This document shows, piece by piece, positions 1 to 8,804 of a stretch of 64,000 nt of DNA. Each line of letters opens with the position of its first letter. Position 1 is the stretch's first letter. This DNA comes from CAWHPS01 sp963831235 (GTDB lineage: Bacteria; Fibrobacterota; OXYB2-FULL-49-7; JAEUSG01). A program made the translations under genes and the position numbers. The DNA lies in assembly GCA_963831235.1 (NCBI GenBank), contig CAWHPS010000075.1, positions 5,302 to 69,301 on the forward strand, given 5' to 3'. The notes beneath the pieces are model-generated. The model searched no databases and was not told the origin of the DNA. It saw only the letters and a program-made list of their open reading frames with translations.

Positions 1-1
1 A

Positions 2-1603
2 ACCGACCACGACCCACGTCAACGCGCAACCTCTGCCGGACCATGGACATCCAACCAGATGTTTCAATGCCTGCTTAAAGAAGTTGAGCGCAGGAAAATA
101 AAAATATTTGACGGATTTGAGGTTGTGGGTATTATCACGGACAATGGTCGGGCTTGTGGCATTGTGGCACTGGACAAGCAGAAACTCAAAGGCCCTTCCT
201 CAGGGCTTACTCTCTTCCATGCTGAAAACGTTGTGTTCGGAGTCGGCGGCCCTGGCGGAATCTATAAGACATCCGTGTATCCAAAGGTTCATACCGGCGC
301 CATAGGACTAGCGCTTGAGGCTGGCGCCAAAGCTGTTAATTTAACAGAATCTCAGTACGGACTGGCGTCAATCAAGTTCCGATGGAATGTGTCGGGCACT
401 TACCAGCAAGTTATACCCCGATATATCAGTACGGATGAAAACGGCAAAGATGAGAAGGAATTCCTTAATCCGTATTTTAAGACCCTTGGAAAACTTAACT
501 CAGCCGTGTTTTTAAAGGGTTATCAGTGGCCGTTTGATCCGCGCAAGATTCCGAATTTTGGTTCCTCTCTTGTGGATATTCTTGTGTACATTGAAACCGT
601 TGTTCGAGGCAGGCGGGTGTACATGGATTTTCGTTCCAACCCAAAAGGTGATGAAAGGATCGGCTCTTTCCATTTTGAGGACATGGAAAAAGAGGCATAC
701 GATTATTTGCAGAAATCCAATGCCCTTTTCGGATCACCAATTGAACGGCTCATGAAGATGAATCCAATGGCAATTGACTTATACAAAAAGAATGGCATTG
801 ACATAACCCGTGAACCGCTTGAGGTTGCTGTGTGCGCTCAACATAACAACGGCGGGCTTCTTGGCGATATCTGGTGGGAATCAAACATCAAACATCTGTT
901 CCCAATCGGGGAGGTCAATGGATCACACGGAGTTTATCGTCCCGGCGGGTCAGCCTTGAATTCCGGACAAGTGGGTTCTCTTCGCGCAGCGCAGAGGATT
1001 GCTAAAATCTATAAAAAAAATACATTGACCCTGAAACAATTCGAAAAAGCCGCATCTGGTAAAACAGAGGAAATCCTGGGTTTGCTTGCAGGTCTTAAGA
1101 GCCGCTTGAATAAAATCAGCGATATTGCCTCATTTCGCAATGAATTCCAGTCACGCATGAGTGAATGCGGCGCGCATATCCGCGATTATAATGCCGTGGA
1201 AAAGGCAGTAAGCGAGGCTTATGATCAGACTAAACGTTTTCATGGGATGCGTATCCGTAATCTTTCTGAAATTCCCGAGGCCATGAAAAATCGCCATTTG
1301 GTTCTGGCTCATGCGGCGTATCTTGAATCCATCCTCTTTTATCTTAAAAACGGGGGCGGCAGCCGTGGATCATATATGGTAATGGATAAAAACGGATTGC
1401 CGGTTCTTCAAGGCGAACTTGATGAATGGCGCTACAAACCCGAGAACGAGGTTTTGCGCTCGCGTATGCTTGAGGCTGTAATGGACAATAATCGTTTTAA
1501 ATGCGAATTCACTGACAGGCGCCACTTGCCATCAGAGGATTTCTGGTTCGAAAATGTGTGGAACGATTTTGTAAAAGGCAGGGTGTTTGATATTGTAAAA
1601 TAA
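2..1603 (+). CDS. FAD-binding oxidoreductase, fumarate reductase/SdhA-like flavoprotein (5' truncated)
   Basis: The frame is open to the first base of the window, so the N-terminal FAD-binding Rossmann segment lies outside it; the ATG at 59 is internal. The remaining ~520 residues show the flavoprotein pattern: a glycine-rich GVGGPGGIY stretch, a following EAGAKAVNLTESQ helix, then HNNGGL and a C-terminal FAD-closing motif GE-x-NGSHGVYRPGGSALNSGQVG. These are features of the SdhA/FrdA/aspartate oxidase superfamily. No heme or iron-sulfur domain is present. The substrate cannot be told; this branch is usually listed only as 'FAD-binding protein'. It converges on an ADP-ribosylglycohydrolase-family gene 40 bp downstream. 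Family assignment is firm; specificity is unknown. Confidence 0.85.
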   Translation, partial: TDHDPRQRATSAGPWTSNQMFQCLLKEVERRKIKIFDGFEVVGIITDNGRACGIVALDKQKLKGPSSGLTLFHAENVVFGVGGPGGIYKTSVYPKVHTGAIGLALEAGAKAVNLTESQYGLASIKFRWNVSGTYQQVIPRYISTDENGKDEKEFLNPYFKTLGKLNSAVFLKGYQWPFDPRKIPNFGSSLVDILVYIETVVRGRRVYMDFRSNPKGDERIGSFHFEDMEKEAYDYLQKSNALFGSPIERLMKMNPMAIDLYKKNGIDITREPLEVAVCAQHNNGGLLGDIWWESNIKHLFPIGEVNGSHGVYRPGGSALNSGQVGSLRAAQRIAKIYKKNTLTLKQFEKAASGKTEEILGLLAGLKSRLNKISDIASFRNEFQSRMSECGAHIRDYNAVEKAVSEAYDQTKRFHGMRIRNLSEIPEAMKNRHLVLAHAAYLESILFYLKNGGGSRGSYMVMDKNGLPVLQGELDEWRYKPENEVLRSRMLEAVMDNNRFKCEFTDRRHLPSEDFWFENVWNDFVKGRVFDIVK

Positions 1604-1643
1604 TATCGGTTATACTGCCTGATACATTTGCCAACCCTTTCCA

Positions 1644-3032
1644 TTACTCCGGTTCAGAGTACATATAATTGATTTTACGCTGGCTTTTGCAAATCATCCG
1701 GCCCACATTGAATATTCTTTGGGCGAGACCCGAGATGCTGTTTTTGCTTTCGCCTAAAATGGAACTCATGACAGTGTCGTTCAAAGGTCCGGACCATTTT
1801 TGAGGAAAAATTGTAGCCCCGTTTATGATGCCCACAACAGAGCCTGCAGTAGCCGCGGTGCAATCAGTATCCTGGCCCTGCATTACTGTGATGCAAAGTG
1901 TCTTCTCCACATCTCCTTCGCCTGCCAAAAGACCGTTTACAATTATAGCGGCATTATTAATCGTATGTCCCGGACCATAAAAGTTGTAATGCTTGTCAAT
2001 ATGCTGATATACTTCACGCCAATCCTTACTGGTTTCATACCACTTCAACGTATTTCGAATAGCTTCGCTCAACCGGCAATTAGACGGAATTTCGGACAGG
2101 CCGATTTCCACAATCTTACGTATATCGTTGGTGCAAAAAGCTGCTGCAATCATGGCTGATGCAAACATTTCGCCATATATGGCATTCTTAACCGTTGTTA
2201 ATGCCGCGTCTCGATAAGCGAACTCCGCCGCCATTTCCGGAAGGCCTGCGGCCACATAACCGAAAACATCACCACGGATCAACGCCCCGATATATTCCTG
2301 GTAGTCATTAAGATAATGTGTCACATTCCAGAGCGTCTTGGGGTCAATGTCAAAATAGCGATTGCTTAGATCCGTATAGCGCGCCAGGTTCATGTAAGTA
2401 CTGTGTTCCGGGCCCCATGTCCAATTCACTTGCAGATTGTCCAGCCAATGATAGCCAACATCCAGTGTCGTAAAGTTCACACCCAGTTTTTCGATCAATT
2501 TAAGGGCCAGAATCACATAATTTATGTCATCATCAGCTTCCGCAAACTTAATGTATTCACGCACACAACGTAGACGAACAGGGCCGCATATGGTCTCTAT
2601 TTTGCCTTTGACAAGGGATTTGTGTGGAAAATAATTATCCAATGGATACGCATCTGCACCTCGAAGGAATTCCTCTATTGTTTCCAATTTCCGTCCTTCC
2701 ACAGGCCTGCCGAGTACAACACCGCAAATCCGCCCCAATACCCCCCCATGTATTTTATCCCGCAATTCCATATCAGCCAGCTTATACTCCATTTTACGCG
2801 GTCCATTGGGGCGTAAGGAACGGATTTGCTCCAAGTCATCCGGTTCCTGATAGGAAAAGCCCGGTGTTTGAGGAACGTCTTTAATTGATTCGTACAAGGC
2901 AAGCCATGCATTGCAATCAGTCTCTTTAATTGTCGATAATTGCGCTTTAATAATTGAAAGATCATACCCCTGTTGTTCACGAAAAGTAATGCTGTCTTTG
3001 ACAACACCCTTCAGCGCTTCATGATTGAACAT
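1644..3032 (-). CDS. ADP-ribosylglycohydrolase (DraG/ARH) family protein
   Basis: About 462 residues. The metal-binding motifs of the ARH/DraG fold are visible: ADDDINYVILAL in the middle and GQDTDCTAATAGSVVG near the C-terminus, which correspond to the family's D-D-x and G-D-T-D-x-x-A motifs. Such enzymes remove ADP-ribose from proteins or hydrolyse related N-glycosidic bonds using two Mg ions. I chose the start at 3032 rather than 3056 because an AGGAGG ribosome binding site lies six bases upstream of that ATG. The first ~95 residues precede the catalytic domain and are not recognised. The protein is longer than typical DraG (~290 aa), so the substrate may differ. No signal peptide is apparent, suggesting a cytoplasmic location. 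Confidence 0.82.
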   Translation of the reverse strand: MFNHEALKGVVKDSITFREQQGYDLSIIKAQLSTIKETDCNAWLALYESIKDVPQTPGFSYQEPDDLEQIRSLRPNGPRKMEYKLADMELRDKIHGGVLGRICGVVLGRPVEGRKLETIEEFLRGADAYPLDNYFPHKSLVKGKIETICGPVRLRCVREYIKFAEADDDINYVILALKLIEKLGVNFTTLDVGYHWLDNLQVNWTWGPEHSTYMNLARYTDLSNRYFDIDPKTLWNVTHYLNDYQEYIGALIRGDVFGYVAAGLPEMAAEFAYRDAALTTVKNAIYGEMFASAMIAAAFCTNDIRKIVEIGLSEIPSNCRLSEAIRNTLKWYETSKDWREVYQHIDKHYNFYGPGHTINNAAIIVNGLLAGEGDVEKTLCITVMQGQDTDCTAATAGSVVGIINGATIFPQKWSGPLNDTVMSSILGESKNSISGLAQRIFNVGRMICKSQRKINYMYSEPE

Positions 3033-3159
3033 CTTTGCCTCCTGTTTTAAAATCAAGTTTATAATTTGCTGGTTCTTGTCTTGGATTTTTAGATTAAATA
3101 TAATGTATTGTACTTAAAGATGTCTGGAAGAAAGAAAAAAAGCTTGTATTTTCCAGATT

Positions 3160-3204
3160 ATGGACATAATACATTCCTCCGGCCAGCCATTCGGGTTTTC
3201 CTAA
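3160..3204 (+). pseudogene. Relic of an rtcB-like 5' end (15 codons)
   Basis: Translation from the ATG at 3160 gives MDIIHSSGQPFGFS followed by TAA. The intact rtcB at 13529 starts MDIINSSGHPLYIWG. The two DNA segments agree almost base for base over about the first 30 nucleotides, including the unusual MDII-x-SSG-x-P start. Nothing RtcB-like follows the stop. I read it as the decayed end of a duplicated rtcB, or as a small shared segment moved by recombination. A chance match of this length and at the same codon phase seems unlikely but was not tested. Confidence 0.4.
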
Positions 3205-3236
3205 AGGAAAATTAAGGACTGTTGTTCCGAAAAATA

Positions 3237-3331
3237 AATCTCGATTATGGGATAAAGGGAACAATAACCTTTTCTCAAAAACATAAACCTATTCTTGGAA
3301 ACGATAATCCTGGAAGGAGTTAATCGAGATT
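3237..3331. repeat. Interleaved inverted repeats upstream of mla operon
   Basis: AATCTCGATTA at 3237-3247 is exactly complementary to TAATCGAGATT at 3321-3331. A second pair, AAAGGGA at 3254-3260 and TCCCTTT at 3331-3337, is arranged so that the arms interleave, as in a pseudoknot. The spacing of about 73 bp is too long for a terminator. It could be a paired operator site or an RNA fold; there is no family match. Confidence 0.3.
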
Positions 3332-3415
3332 CCCTTTAGGATACATGTTAATATTAGAAAAACATTAATAAATCGGAACAAAATTGCAATTTATTATGGT
3401 TTACTTACTTTATGA

Positions 3416-3450
3416 TGGCATGTTTATTGTATGTATAAACAGTGTATAAT
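3416..3450 (+). promoter_or_regulatory. Candidate promoter elements for the mla operon
   Basis: TGGCATG at 3416-3422 and TTGTA at 3427-3431 are spaced as the -24/-12 elements of a sigma-54 promoter and match its consensus except for T in place of C in both elements. A TATAAT at 3445-3450 would suit a sigma-70 -10 element, but no good -35 accompanies it and it lies very close to the start codon. Either reading is tentative; rpoN is present in this window at 17357. Confidence 0.25.
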
Positions 3451-3461
3451 GTCATGGCTGT

Positions 3462-4595
3462 ATGGACCCCTTAAAAATCAGCCAAAATTTATCATGGAAA
3501 TTGTTCACAACAATGACAGATACCAATTCACTATCTCCTCCCGAATCAATTTTGACAATTGGTCTTCCCGAACATTTTAATCGTGACTGGATAAGCCATA
3601 ACCCTGTTTTAAATCTTCAGTATAACAAACCCATTGCTCTGGATTTTGCAGTTGTCAAAGACATTGATTCCAGCGGAGTTGCCCTGGTTCATATTTTAAA
3701 AAGAAAATGCGAACATGGAAGCCATAAGATAACCCTTCAAAACATAACCAGGGCCATGCTTTCTGCAATTGTCTCGGTGCCCGAACCTTCTGCCCCTGTT
3801 TCCACATTACCAAAGGAAAAATTTCTTTCATCTCTTGGAACACATACGCTTGCTGCGTTCTCTGTTGCGACAAAGGCCCTCTCTGTTCTGACTGAAATGT
3901 TGTACTGGGGTACATTTGGGGCGTTTAAAAAACGAAATATGAAAAAAGGGGCCCTCGGCGAACAGATGTTTCAACTCGGTTATAAGGCCCTTGGAATAAT
4001 AGCACTGCTTTCCCTTCTTATCGGCGTGGTTCTTGCCCTTCAGGCAGCCATTCAGCTGCAACTGTACGGTGCCGGGATTTTTCTGGCACCCATGATAGGT
4101 ATTTCCATGATTAGGGAACTTGGCCCCATGCTCACGGCTATAATTCTTGCGGGCAGGACAGGCAGTGCCACAACAGCTGAAATTGCGACCATGATGGTAG
4201 GAGAGGAAATCGATGCGCTGAAAACAATGGGGATCAACCCTGTTCAATATATAGTAATCCCCAAGTTCTGGGCCATAACTCTTACAATGCCTGTTTTGAC
4301 GACTATATCAATGGTCGCGGGAATTTTTGGCGGTTTTCTAGTTTCATTATTCTACCTTGACATATCATCCGGCCTTTTCTGGAGCCAGTTGACACAAAAC
4401 ATATTCATGAATGACGTGTTGGCGGGATTTGTCAAGTCGGTTATATTTTCATGGCTTATCATCTGGGTTGGTGTGTTTTACGGGTTTAGTGTGCGCGGCG
4501 GTGCGGAAGCAGTAGGACGCAAAACAACGGCAAGCGTTGTGACCGGGATATTCATTATCATAATAACGGATGCAATATTGTCATTTATAATTTGA
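3462..4595 (+). CDS. mlaE: STAS-MlaE fusion: ABC lipid transporter permease
   Basis: 377 residues. Residues ~30-105 look like a STAS domain (LDFAVVKDIDSSGVALV resembles the conserved loop), the role played by separate MlaB in Enterobacteria. Residues ~120-377 are a MlaE permease with five or so hydrophobic segments and the family signature around RTGSATTAEIATMMVGEEIDAL. Inner-membrane permease of the Mla/MCE system, which moves phospholipids between the inner and outer membrane. Followed 7 bp later by the ATPase and then by MCE and lipoprotein genes, so clearly an operon. No clear ribosome binding site precedes the ATG at 3462; an in-frame ATG at 3513 is an alternative. Confidence 0.92.
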   Translation: MDPLKISQNLSWKLFTTMTDTNSLSPPESILTIGLPEHFNRDWISHNPVLNLQYNKPIALDFAVVKDIDSSGVALVHILKRKCEHGSHKITLQNITRAMLSAIVSVPEPSAPVSTLPKEKFLSSLGTHTLAAFSVATKALSVLTEMLYWGTFGAFKKRNMKKGALGEQMFQLGYKALGIIALLSLLIGVVLALQAAIQLQLYGAGIFLAPMIGISMIRELGPMLTAIILAGRTGSATTAEIATMMVGEEIDALKTMGINPVQYIVIPKFWAITLTMPVLTTISMVAGIFGGFLVSLFYLDISSGLFWSQLTQNIFMNDVLAGFVKSVIFSWLIIWVGVFYGFSVRGGAEAVGRKTTASVVTGIFIIIITDAILSFII

Positions 4596-4602
4596 GAGAT
4601 AT

Positions 4603-5400
4603 ATGGAAAATCAGCCGGTTGTAGAAGCGGATAAAATTACAGTGAGTTACGGTGACCATATTGTGCTGAAATCGGTCTCGGCAAAATTCAACCGATCCGA
4701 TATAACTGTTATTCTAGGAACCTCCGGCTGTGGTAAAACAACCCTGCTCAAAACACTGGTAGGTTTGATTAGACCGGTTTCCGGTGTCGTGCACCTGTTC
4801 GGACACCCTTTGACGGATCAGGATGATCCGGAAAGTATTGAAATGCTTAAAAAAGCCGGAGTTTTGTTCCAGAACGGGGCTCTTTTAGGCAGTCTTACGG
4901 TTGCGGAAAATACGGCTCTTCCCCTTACCATGCACACAGGGCTCCCCAGCGAGATAATAGATGAAATGGTGCGGATAAAGCTTTCTCGTGTAGGCCTGCC
5001 GAATGCCGGGCATCTTTATCCCTCCGAACTTTCCGGAGGCATGCGCAAACGTGCCGCACTTGCCCGTGCCCTGGCCCTTGATCCGCCGTTGCTATTATGC
5101 GACGAACCTTCGGCGGGCCTGGATCCGGTTACCTCCGCGGGCCTGGACGAACTGTTGCTGGGGTTGCGCGAATCACTCGGTATCACGATAATCGTTGTTA
5201 CTCATGAATTATCATCCATAGAGCGGATAGCTGATTCCATTTTATTTGTGGAAAAAGGTGTGGTTTTATACAGCGGCCCGCTCTTAAAGGCCTGTGAACT
5301 GCAGACCGGGCCTGTTCATGATTTTTTTTCTCGCAGTGAACCGCACCCACCGGAAAGCATAAGTCCTGACGGCAATTTTATTGTGGAGAACATTATATGA
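4603..5400 (+). CDS. mlaF: MlaF-type ABC transporter ATP-binding protein
   Basis: 265 residues with a complete nucleotide-binding domain: Walker A GTSGCGKTT near residue 40, signature LSGGMRKR near 145, Walker B LLLCDEPSAGLDP, and the switch histidine in VVTHEL. The GMRKR variant of the signature is typical of MlaF-type ATPases. It powers the MlaE permease encoded just upstream. Its stop overlaps the start of the MCE gene by four bases (ATGA), indicating translational coupling. Confidence 0.95.
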   Translation: MENQPVVEADKITVSYGDHIVLKSVSAKFNRSDITVILGTSGCGKTTLLKTLVGLIRPVSGVVHLFGHPLTDQDDPESIEMLKKAGVLFQNGALLGSLTVAENTALPLTMHTGLPSEIIDEMVRIKLSRVGLPNAGHLYPSELSGGMRKRAALARALALDPPLLLCDEPSAGLDPVTSAGLDELLLGLRESLGITIIVVTHELSSIERIADSILFVEKGVVLYSGPLLKACELQTGPVHDFFSRSEPHPPESISPDGNFIVENII

Positions 5401-6314
5401 GTCTTTCAGTAATGCAAAGGGCAAGGCTCGGTATATTCATGATCAGCGGAGCGGTCTGTCTGTTTTTTTTAATAGCCATTCCTGTTGGTTTCAAGCTCAT
5501 CAACAGCGAGAAGGTATTCTGGGCAAACTTTGAAGGAGAATCCATATCCGGACTTGAACAGGGCGCAATGGTAAAATTTCATGGTGTGCCGGTGGGAAAG
5601 GTGGGCCCAATATCGTATGATTCTAAAAATCTTCTAAAAGTCAGGGTCAAGCTTGAGATCCAGGAGGATTTCCCAATGAAAACGGATATGGTCGCCCAGA
5701 CCGGTTCGATGGGTATAACAGGACTTAAATATGTGGAACTGCTGGGAGGTACCGACGAGGCTCCCTTGCTTTTACAGGGTTCCGAAATCCCCACAAAGAA
5801 ATCCATGATGACGACCATTACCGGACAGGCCGAGGTGATTATGGCAAAAGTTGAGGTGCTGCTCAATCATCTCAACTCCATTACGGATCCCGATAGTCTC
5901 AGGGGAATAAAGAGGATTGTGGCCAATACCGAGGCCATAACAGAAGATGCGCGCGGATTTTTAGCGGACATGCGCCCGGAAATCAAAAACCTTTCAGGTT
6001 CATTCAGAAAAATTGTTCTGCGTCTCGACAGTATTTCGCGCGACGTAAAAGCCATTACCAGTGAGACGAACAGGACTTTTGCGAACGGGAGAATGGGTCG
6101 AATTCTGACCACCGTGGACTCAACAGCACAGGCCTTGCATAAGCTTTCCCAGGACATAACTCTTATTATAAAGCAGTCGCGTGAGGATATAATCGTATCC
6201 ATGGAAAATCTGCGGGAAACCCTTGAAAACGCCAATGAGTTGACAAAGGTCCTTTCTGAAAATCCATCGCTCCTCTTGAAAGGTGAACAGCAGAAGGAAA
6301 GGGATATACCATGA
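5397..6314 (+). CDS. mlaD: MCE-domain lipid-binding protein (MlaD type)
   Basis: 305 residues. One N-terminal membrane anchor (~13-33) is followed by an MCE domain (~38-120; note SGLEQGAMVKFHGVPVGKVG) and a long helical C-terminal tail (~150-290) predicted to be coiled-coil. Known MCE proteins form hexameric rings in the periplasm that bind phospholipids; the long tail suggests a tube or needle rather than the short E. coli MlaD. The gene overlaps both neighbours by four bases. Confidence 0.93.
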   Translation: MSLSVMQRARLGIFMISGAVCLFFLIAIPVGFKLINSEKVFWANFEGESISGLEQGAMVKFHGVPVGKVGPISYDSKNLLKVRVKLEIQEDFPMKTDMVAQTGSMGITGLKYVELLGGTDEAPLLLQGSEIPTKKSMMTTITGQAEVIMAKVEVLLNHLNSITDPDSLRGIKRIVANTEAITEDARGFLADMRPEIKNLSGSFRKIVLRLDSISRDVKAITSETNRTFANGRMGRILTTVDSTAQALHKLSQDITLIIKQSREDIIVSMENLRETLENANELTKVLSENPSLLLKGEQQKERDIP

Positions 6315-6949
6315 AATTCAAGCATATGTTGGGAAAAATTCAGGCCTGTCTTTTGACGGCAGCCCTGATTTCAGGATGCGGAACCCTGCCTGTTAAGAAA
6401 TATTATCTGCTCAATTATATTCCGTCTATACCTCAAACACGGTTGAAAGATGAGCCGTATCCCTTCACCCTCAGGCTTAAGGAATTCAACATAGAAGATG
6501 CCTATTCCCGCCCTCAAATAGTTTACAGGCAGAGCCCGTATGAACTTCAATTTTACTTTTACCAGGTATGGGCCGTAAAACCAGCGCGCATGATTAATGA
6601 TCTGATTTTTAATCATCTCGCAGCGGTAAATCTCAGCCGGGATCTTGTACGCAGATATGATGGGGGGCCGAAACCGGATTATGAACTGGACGGCACGGTT
6701 GAAGCCATTGACGAATACGACAGTGATCAGGTATGGTTCGCCCATATGGCCCTGCGTTTCCAGTTAACACGCACCTTGGACGGGAGGGTTGTTTATGCAC
6801 GCAGGTTCGACAATCGTAAACGGGTATTCAAGAATGATCCTCAGAGCGTGGTTAAGGAAATGTCGGTCATGATGGAATTTATAATGAATCAGGTTGTCAT
6901 GGATCTTGACAGGGTTCTCAATAGTGAAAGCACTAGGGTCGGAAAATAA
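6311..6949 (+). CDS. ABC-type transport auxiliary lipoprotein (PqiC/MlaA-associated type)
   Basis: 212 residues starting with a lipoprotein signal peptide (positive N-terminus, hydrophobic core, lipobox LISGC at residue ~24). The mature part has the pattern of the 'ABC-type transport auxiliary component' family, including YYLLNY just after the Cys and RPQIVYRQSPYELQFYFYQVWAVKPARMI. Related PqiC anchors MCE complexes at the outer membrane. ATGA overlap with the MCE gene makes it the fourth member of this operon. No MlaC-like periplasmic shuttle is seen, consistent with a continuous MCE channel. Confidence 0.85.
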   Translation: MKFKHMLGKIQACLLTAALISGCGTLPVKKYYLLNYIPSIPQTRLKDEPYPFTLRLKEFNIEDAYSRPQIVYRQSPYELQFYFYQVWAVKPARMINDLIFNHLAAVNLSRDLVRRYDGGPKPDYELDGTVEAIDEYDSDQVWFAHMALRFQLTRTLDGRVVYARRFDNRKRVFKNDPQSVVKEMSVMMEFIMNQVVMDLDRVLNSESTRVGK

Positions 6950-6962
6950 GGCAATATTGAAT

Positions 6963-8732
6963 ATGGCTGTTAATATTAGAATCTCCACTGCAATTTTTTC
7001 AGCGTTTTTACTTTTATCCGCATGTTTCCTGACTGCGTCTCCGCCCCCTGACCTTCCGGGAAATGATATAGGTGATGAATATATACGGCACACTATCCCA
7101 TCTGACATTATTGCTTCCAGAGCTCCGATGTCCATGTCATCTGACACAGTCACCTGGCTAAATATGGCCATGGAAACATGGGATGCCCCGTCCTTATCCG
7201 AGCAGATGGCTTCAGACAATACAAATATTCCTGTTGGCAAGGGGGCGATCTTCATCCCGCGGTTAAGCGGAGTGAATCTGGAGCCCGACATAGAGATAAT
7301 CGACACGTCCGGAAGTGTTGCGGGCCAGGGGAACACCGGAAGAAATTATGCTCTTCTTCCGGGCCGGTATTATGTAATGCACGGAAGCGGCTCCTATAAG
7401 CAGCGACTGTCGCACATCGTCGATGTTACGGAAGGCGGATCGATTCCCGTTATTCCCGACTGGTCCGGATTGTCCATAAATACAGTTGATGAAAACGGTA
7501 TCGCCTTTAGGGGTGAATACGAATTAATGCGCATTGATTCTTTTGCGCCTTTTGGCCGCGGCTACGGACCGGACCCGAATCTTGGAGAACAGACAAAGAC
7601 CTGGATATTAAAACCCGGGCTTTATAAACTTATCGGTACCGGTGAAAACTATAATACCCTTAAGAATTTTGTGACCGTAAGGCTTTTACAGGGCAGGTTT
7701 ACAAGATTTCTTCTTGTCGAGGATCCCTCCTCATTCAATAAAATCACCGGAGGAGGAATTGTTGACATACAAAACATACATAGACTTGCCGACTACTGGA
7801 AGTATGGTGTTGATATAGGCGGAAATATCCTGTTGAACGCCAAGGTCGACCATCTGCAGAAAGAAAACAACACGACAACTTCGACCATCACGGTGCTTCT
7901 TAATTCATGGGTCCGTTATGAAAAAACCCCTTATGACTGGAACACAAATTTAAAGGTTGATGAGGGATTTGCGCTTTCAGAGATAAATTTGAGAAATCCC
8001 GGCAGCATGATTATCGAGCCCAGTATTGATGAACCGCGTCTTACATCTCTCTTTATCTGGAGGGTTTTGCCATGGTTCGGGCCTTATGGAAGGTTTGAGG
8101 CGACCAGCTCTATTTTCCCCAAAAGGGTATTCCCAGATCAGGTCAATAATAAACCTTTTTTTTATATTCTCCATGAAAACGGGTCAAGAGATATTTATGA
8201 TACCATCGGTATTCCGCTTGAAAGGGAACCTTCTTTTTCTCCTGCAGTAATCACAAGCAGTATAGGAGCGAACCTGGATCTTCTTAAAATGCGGTATGCC
8301 GACGCCCGTCTACGGACAGGTTTCGCGTATGAGTTCACGCACCAGAGGAGACACTACAAGATAACGGACACCTCTGCTGTAACTGATATCGTAAGTCTTG
8401 CTGATTCGATTCAGATTTCAAGGAGCACGATCCTTTTGCCCATACCAGCAATCACCGAAAACGCTACGGGCCCGGAAGCTTCGGCTATTCTTGAACTGCG
8501 TATCGGAAGCTGGGCGACAGCAAAGTCTGAGACGCGTATTTTTCTGCCTCTTGGTCCTGAGGCGAACCTGAGTGTCCCGAAATTAGACATCCGGAATGTC
8601 GTAAGCTGGTTGATTTCAAGGGCTGTTACCGTTGACTATCAGTACTCTTATACAATAGGTGGACTACAATCAGAAAAGATAAAGCAATCCGAACATCGTC
8701 TGATTATACGGTATTCGTACATAAGCCGGTAA
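6963..8732 (+). CDS. Lipoprotein with candidate C-terminal outer-membrane beta-barrel, unknown function
   Basis: The frame runs from an upstream ATG at 6894, but the ATG at 6963, 13 bp after the previous stop, gives a proper lipoprotein signal (AFLLLSAC, Cys at residue ~21), so I use that start; ~589 residues. Residues ~60-260 look like beta-sandwich material with repeated glycine turns. From ~280 on, alternating hydrophobic strands such as YGVDIGGNILLNA, TTSTITVLLNSWVRY and a final RLIIRYSYISR resemble an outer-membrane barrel. Position at the end of the mla operon suggests an outer-membrane partner for the MCE complex. Family not recognised. Confidence 0.6.
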   Translation: MAVNIRISTAIFSAFLLLSACFLTASPPPDLPGNDIGDEYIRHTIPSDIIASRAPMSMSSDTVTWLNMAMETWDAPSLSEQMASDNTNIPVGKGAIFIPRLSGVNLEPDIEIIDTSGSVAGQGNTGRNYALLPGRYYVMHGSGSYKQRLSHIVDVTEGGSIPVIPDWSGLSINTVDENGIAFRGEYELMRIDSFAPFGRGYGPDPNLGEQTKTWILKPGLYKLIGTGENYNTLKNFVTVRLLQGRFTRFLLVEDPSSFNKITGGGIVDIQNIHRLADYWKYGVDIGGNILLNAKVDHLQKENNTTTSTITVLLNSWVRYEKTPYDWNTNLKVDEGFALSEINLRNPGSMIIEPSIDEPRLTSLFIWRVLPWFGPYGRFEATSSIFPKRVFPDQVNNKPFFYILHENGSRDIYDTIGIPLEREPSFSPAVITSSIGANLDLLKMRYADARLRTGFAYEFTHQRRHYKITDTSAVTDIVSLADSIQISRSTILLPIPAITENATGPEASAILELRIGSWATAKSETRIFLPLGPEANLSVPKLDIRNVVSWLISRAVTVDYQYSYTIGGLQSEKIKQSEHRLIIRYSYISR

Positions 8733-8804
8733 GCACGAGTTGCCTTTTTCCTTGAATTTGGAATGTTTCAGGGCCTATATTCTTAACACAAAGAAAGTGT
8801 ACGG

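Larger units (their letters stand above)
3033..3461. other. 429-bp intergenic region between divergent genes
   Basis: This AT-rich gap separates the minus-strand glycohydrolase from the plus-strand mla operon and should hold both promoters. It contains a 15-codon relic resembling the start of rtcB (3160-3204), an 11-bp perfect inverted repeat (3237-3247 and 3321-3331), and a candidate promoter next to the mla genes. No intact gene was seen. Confidence 0.6.
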
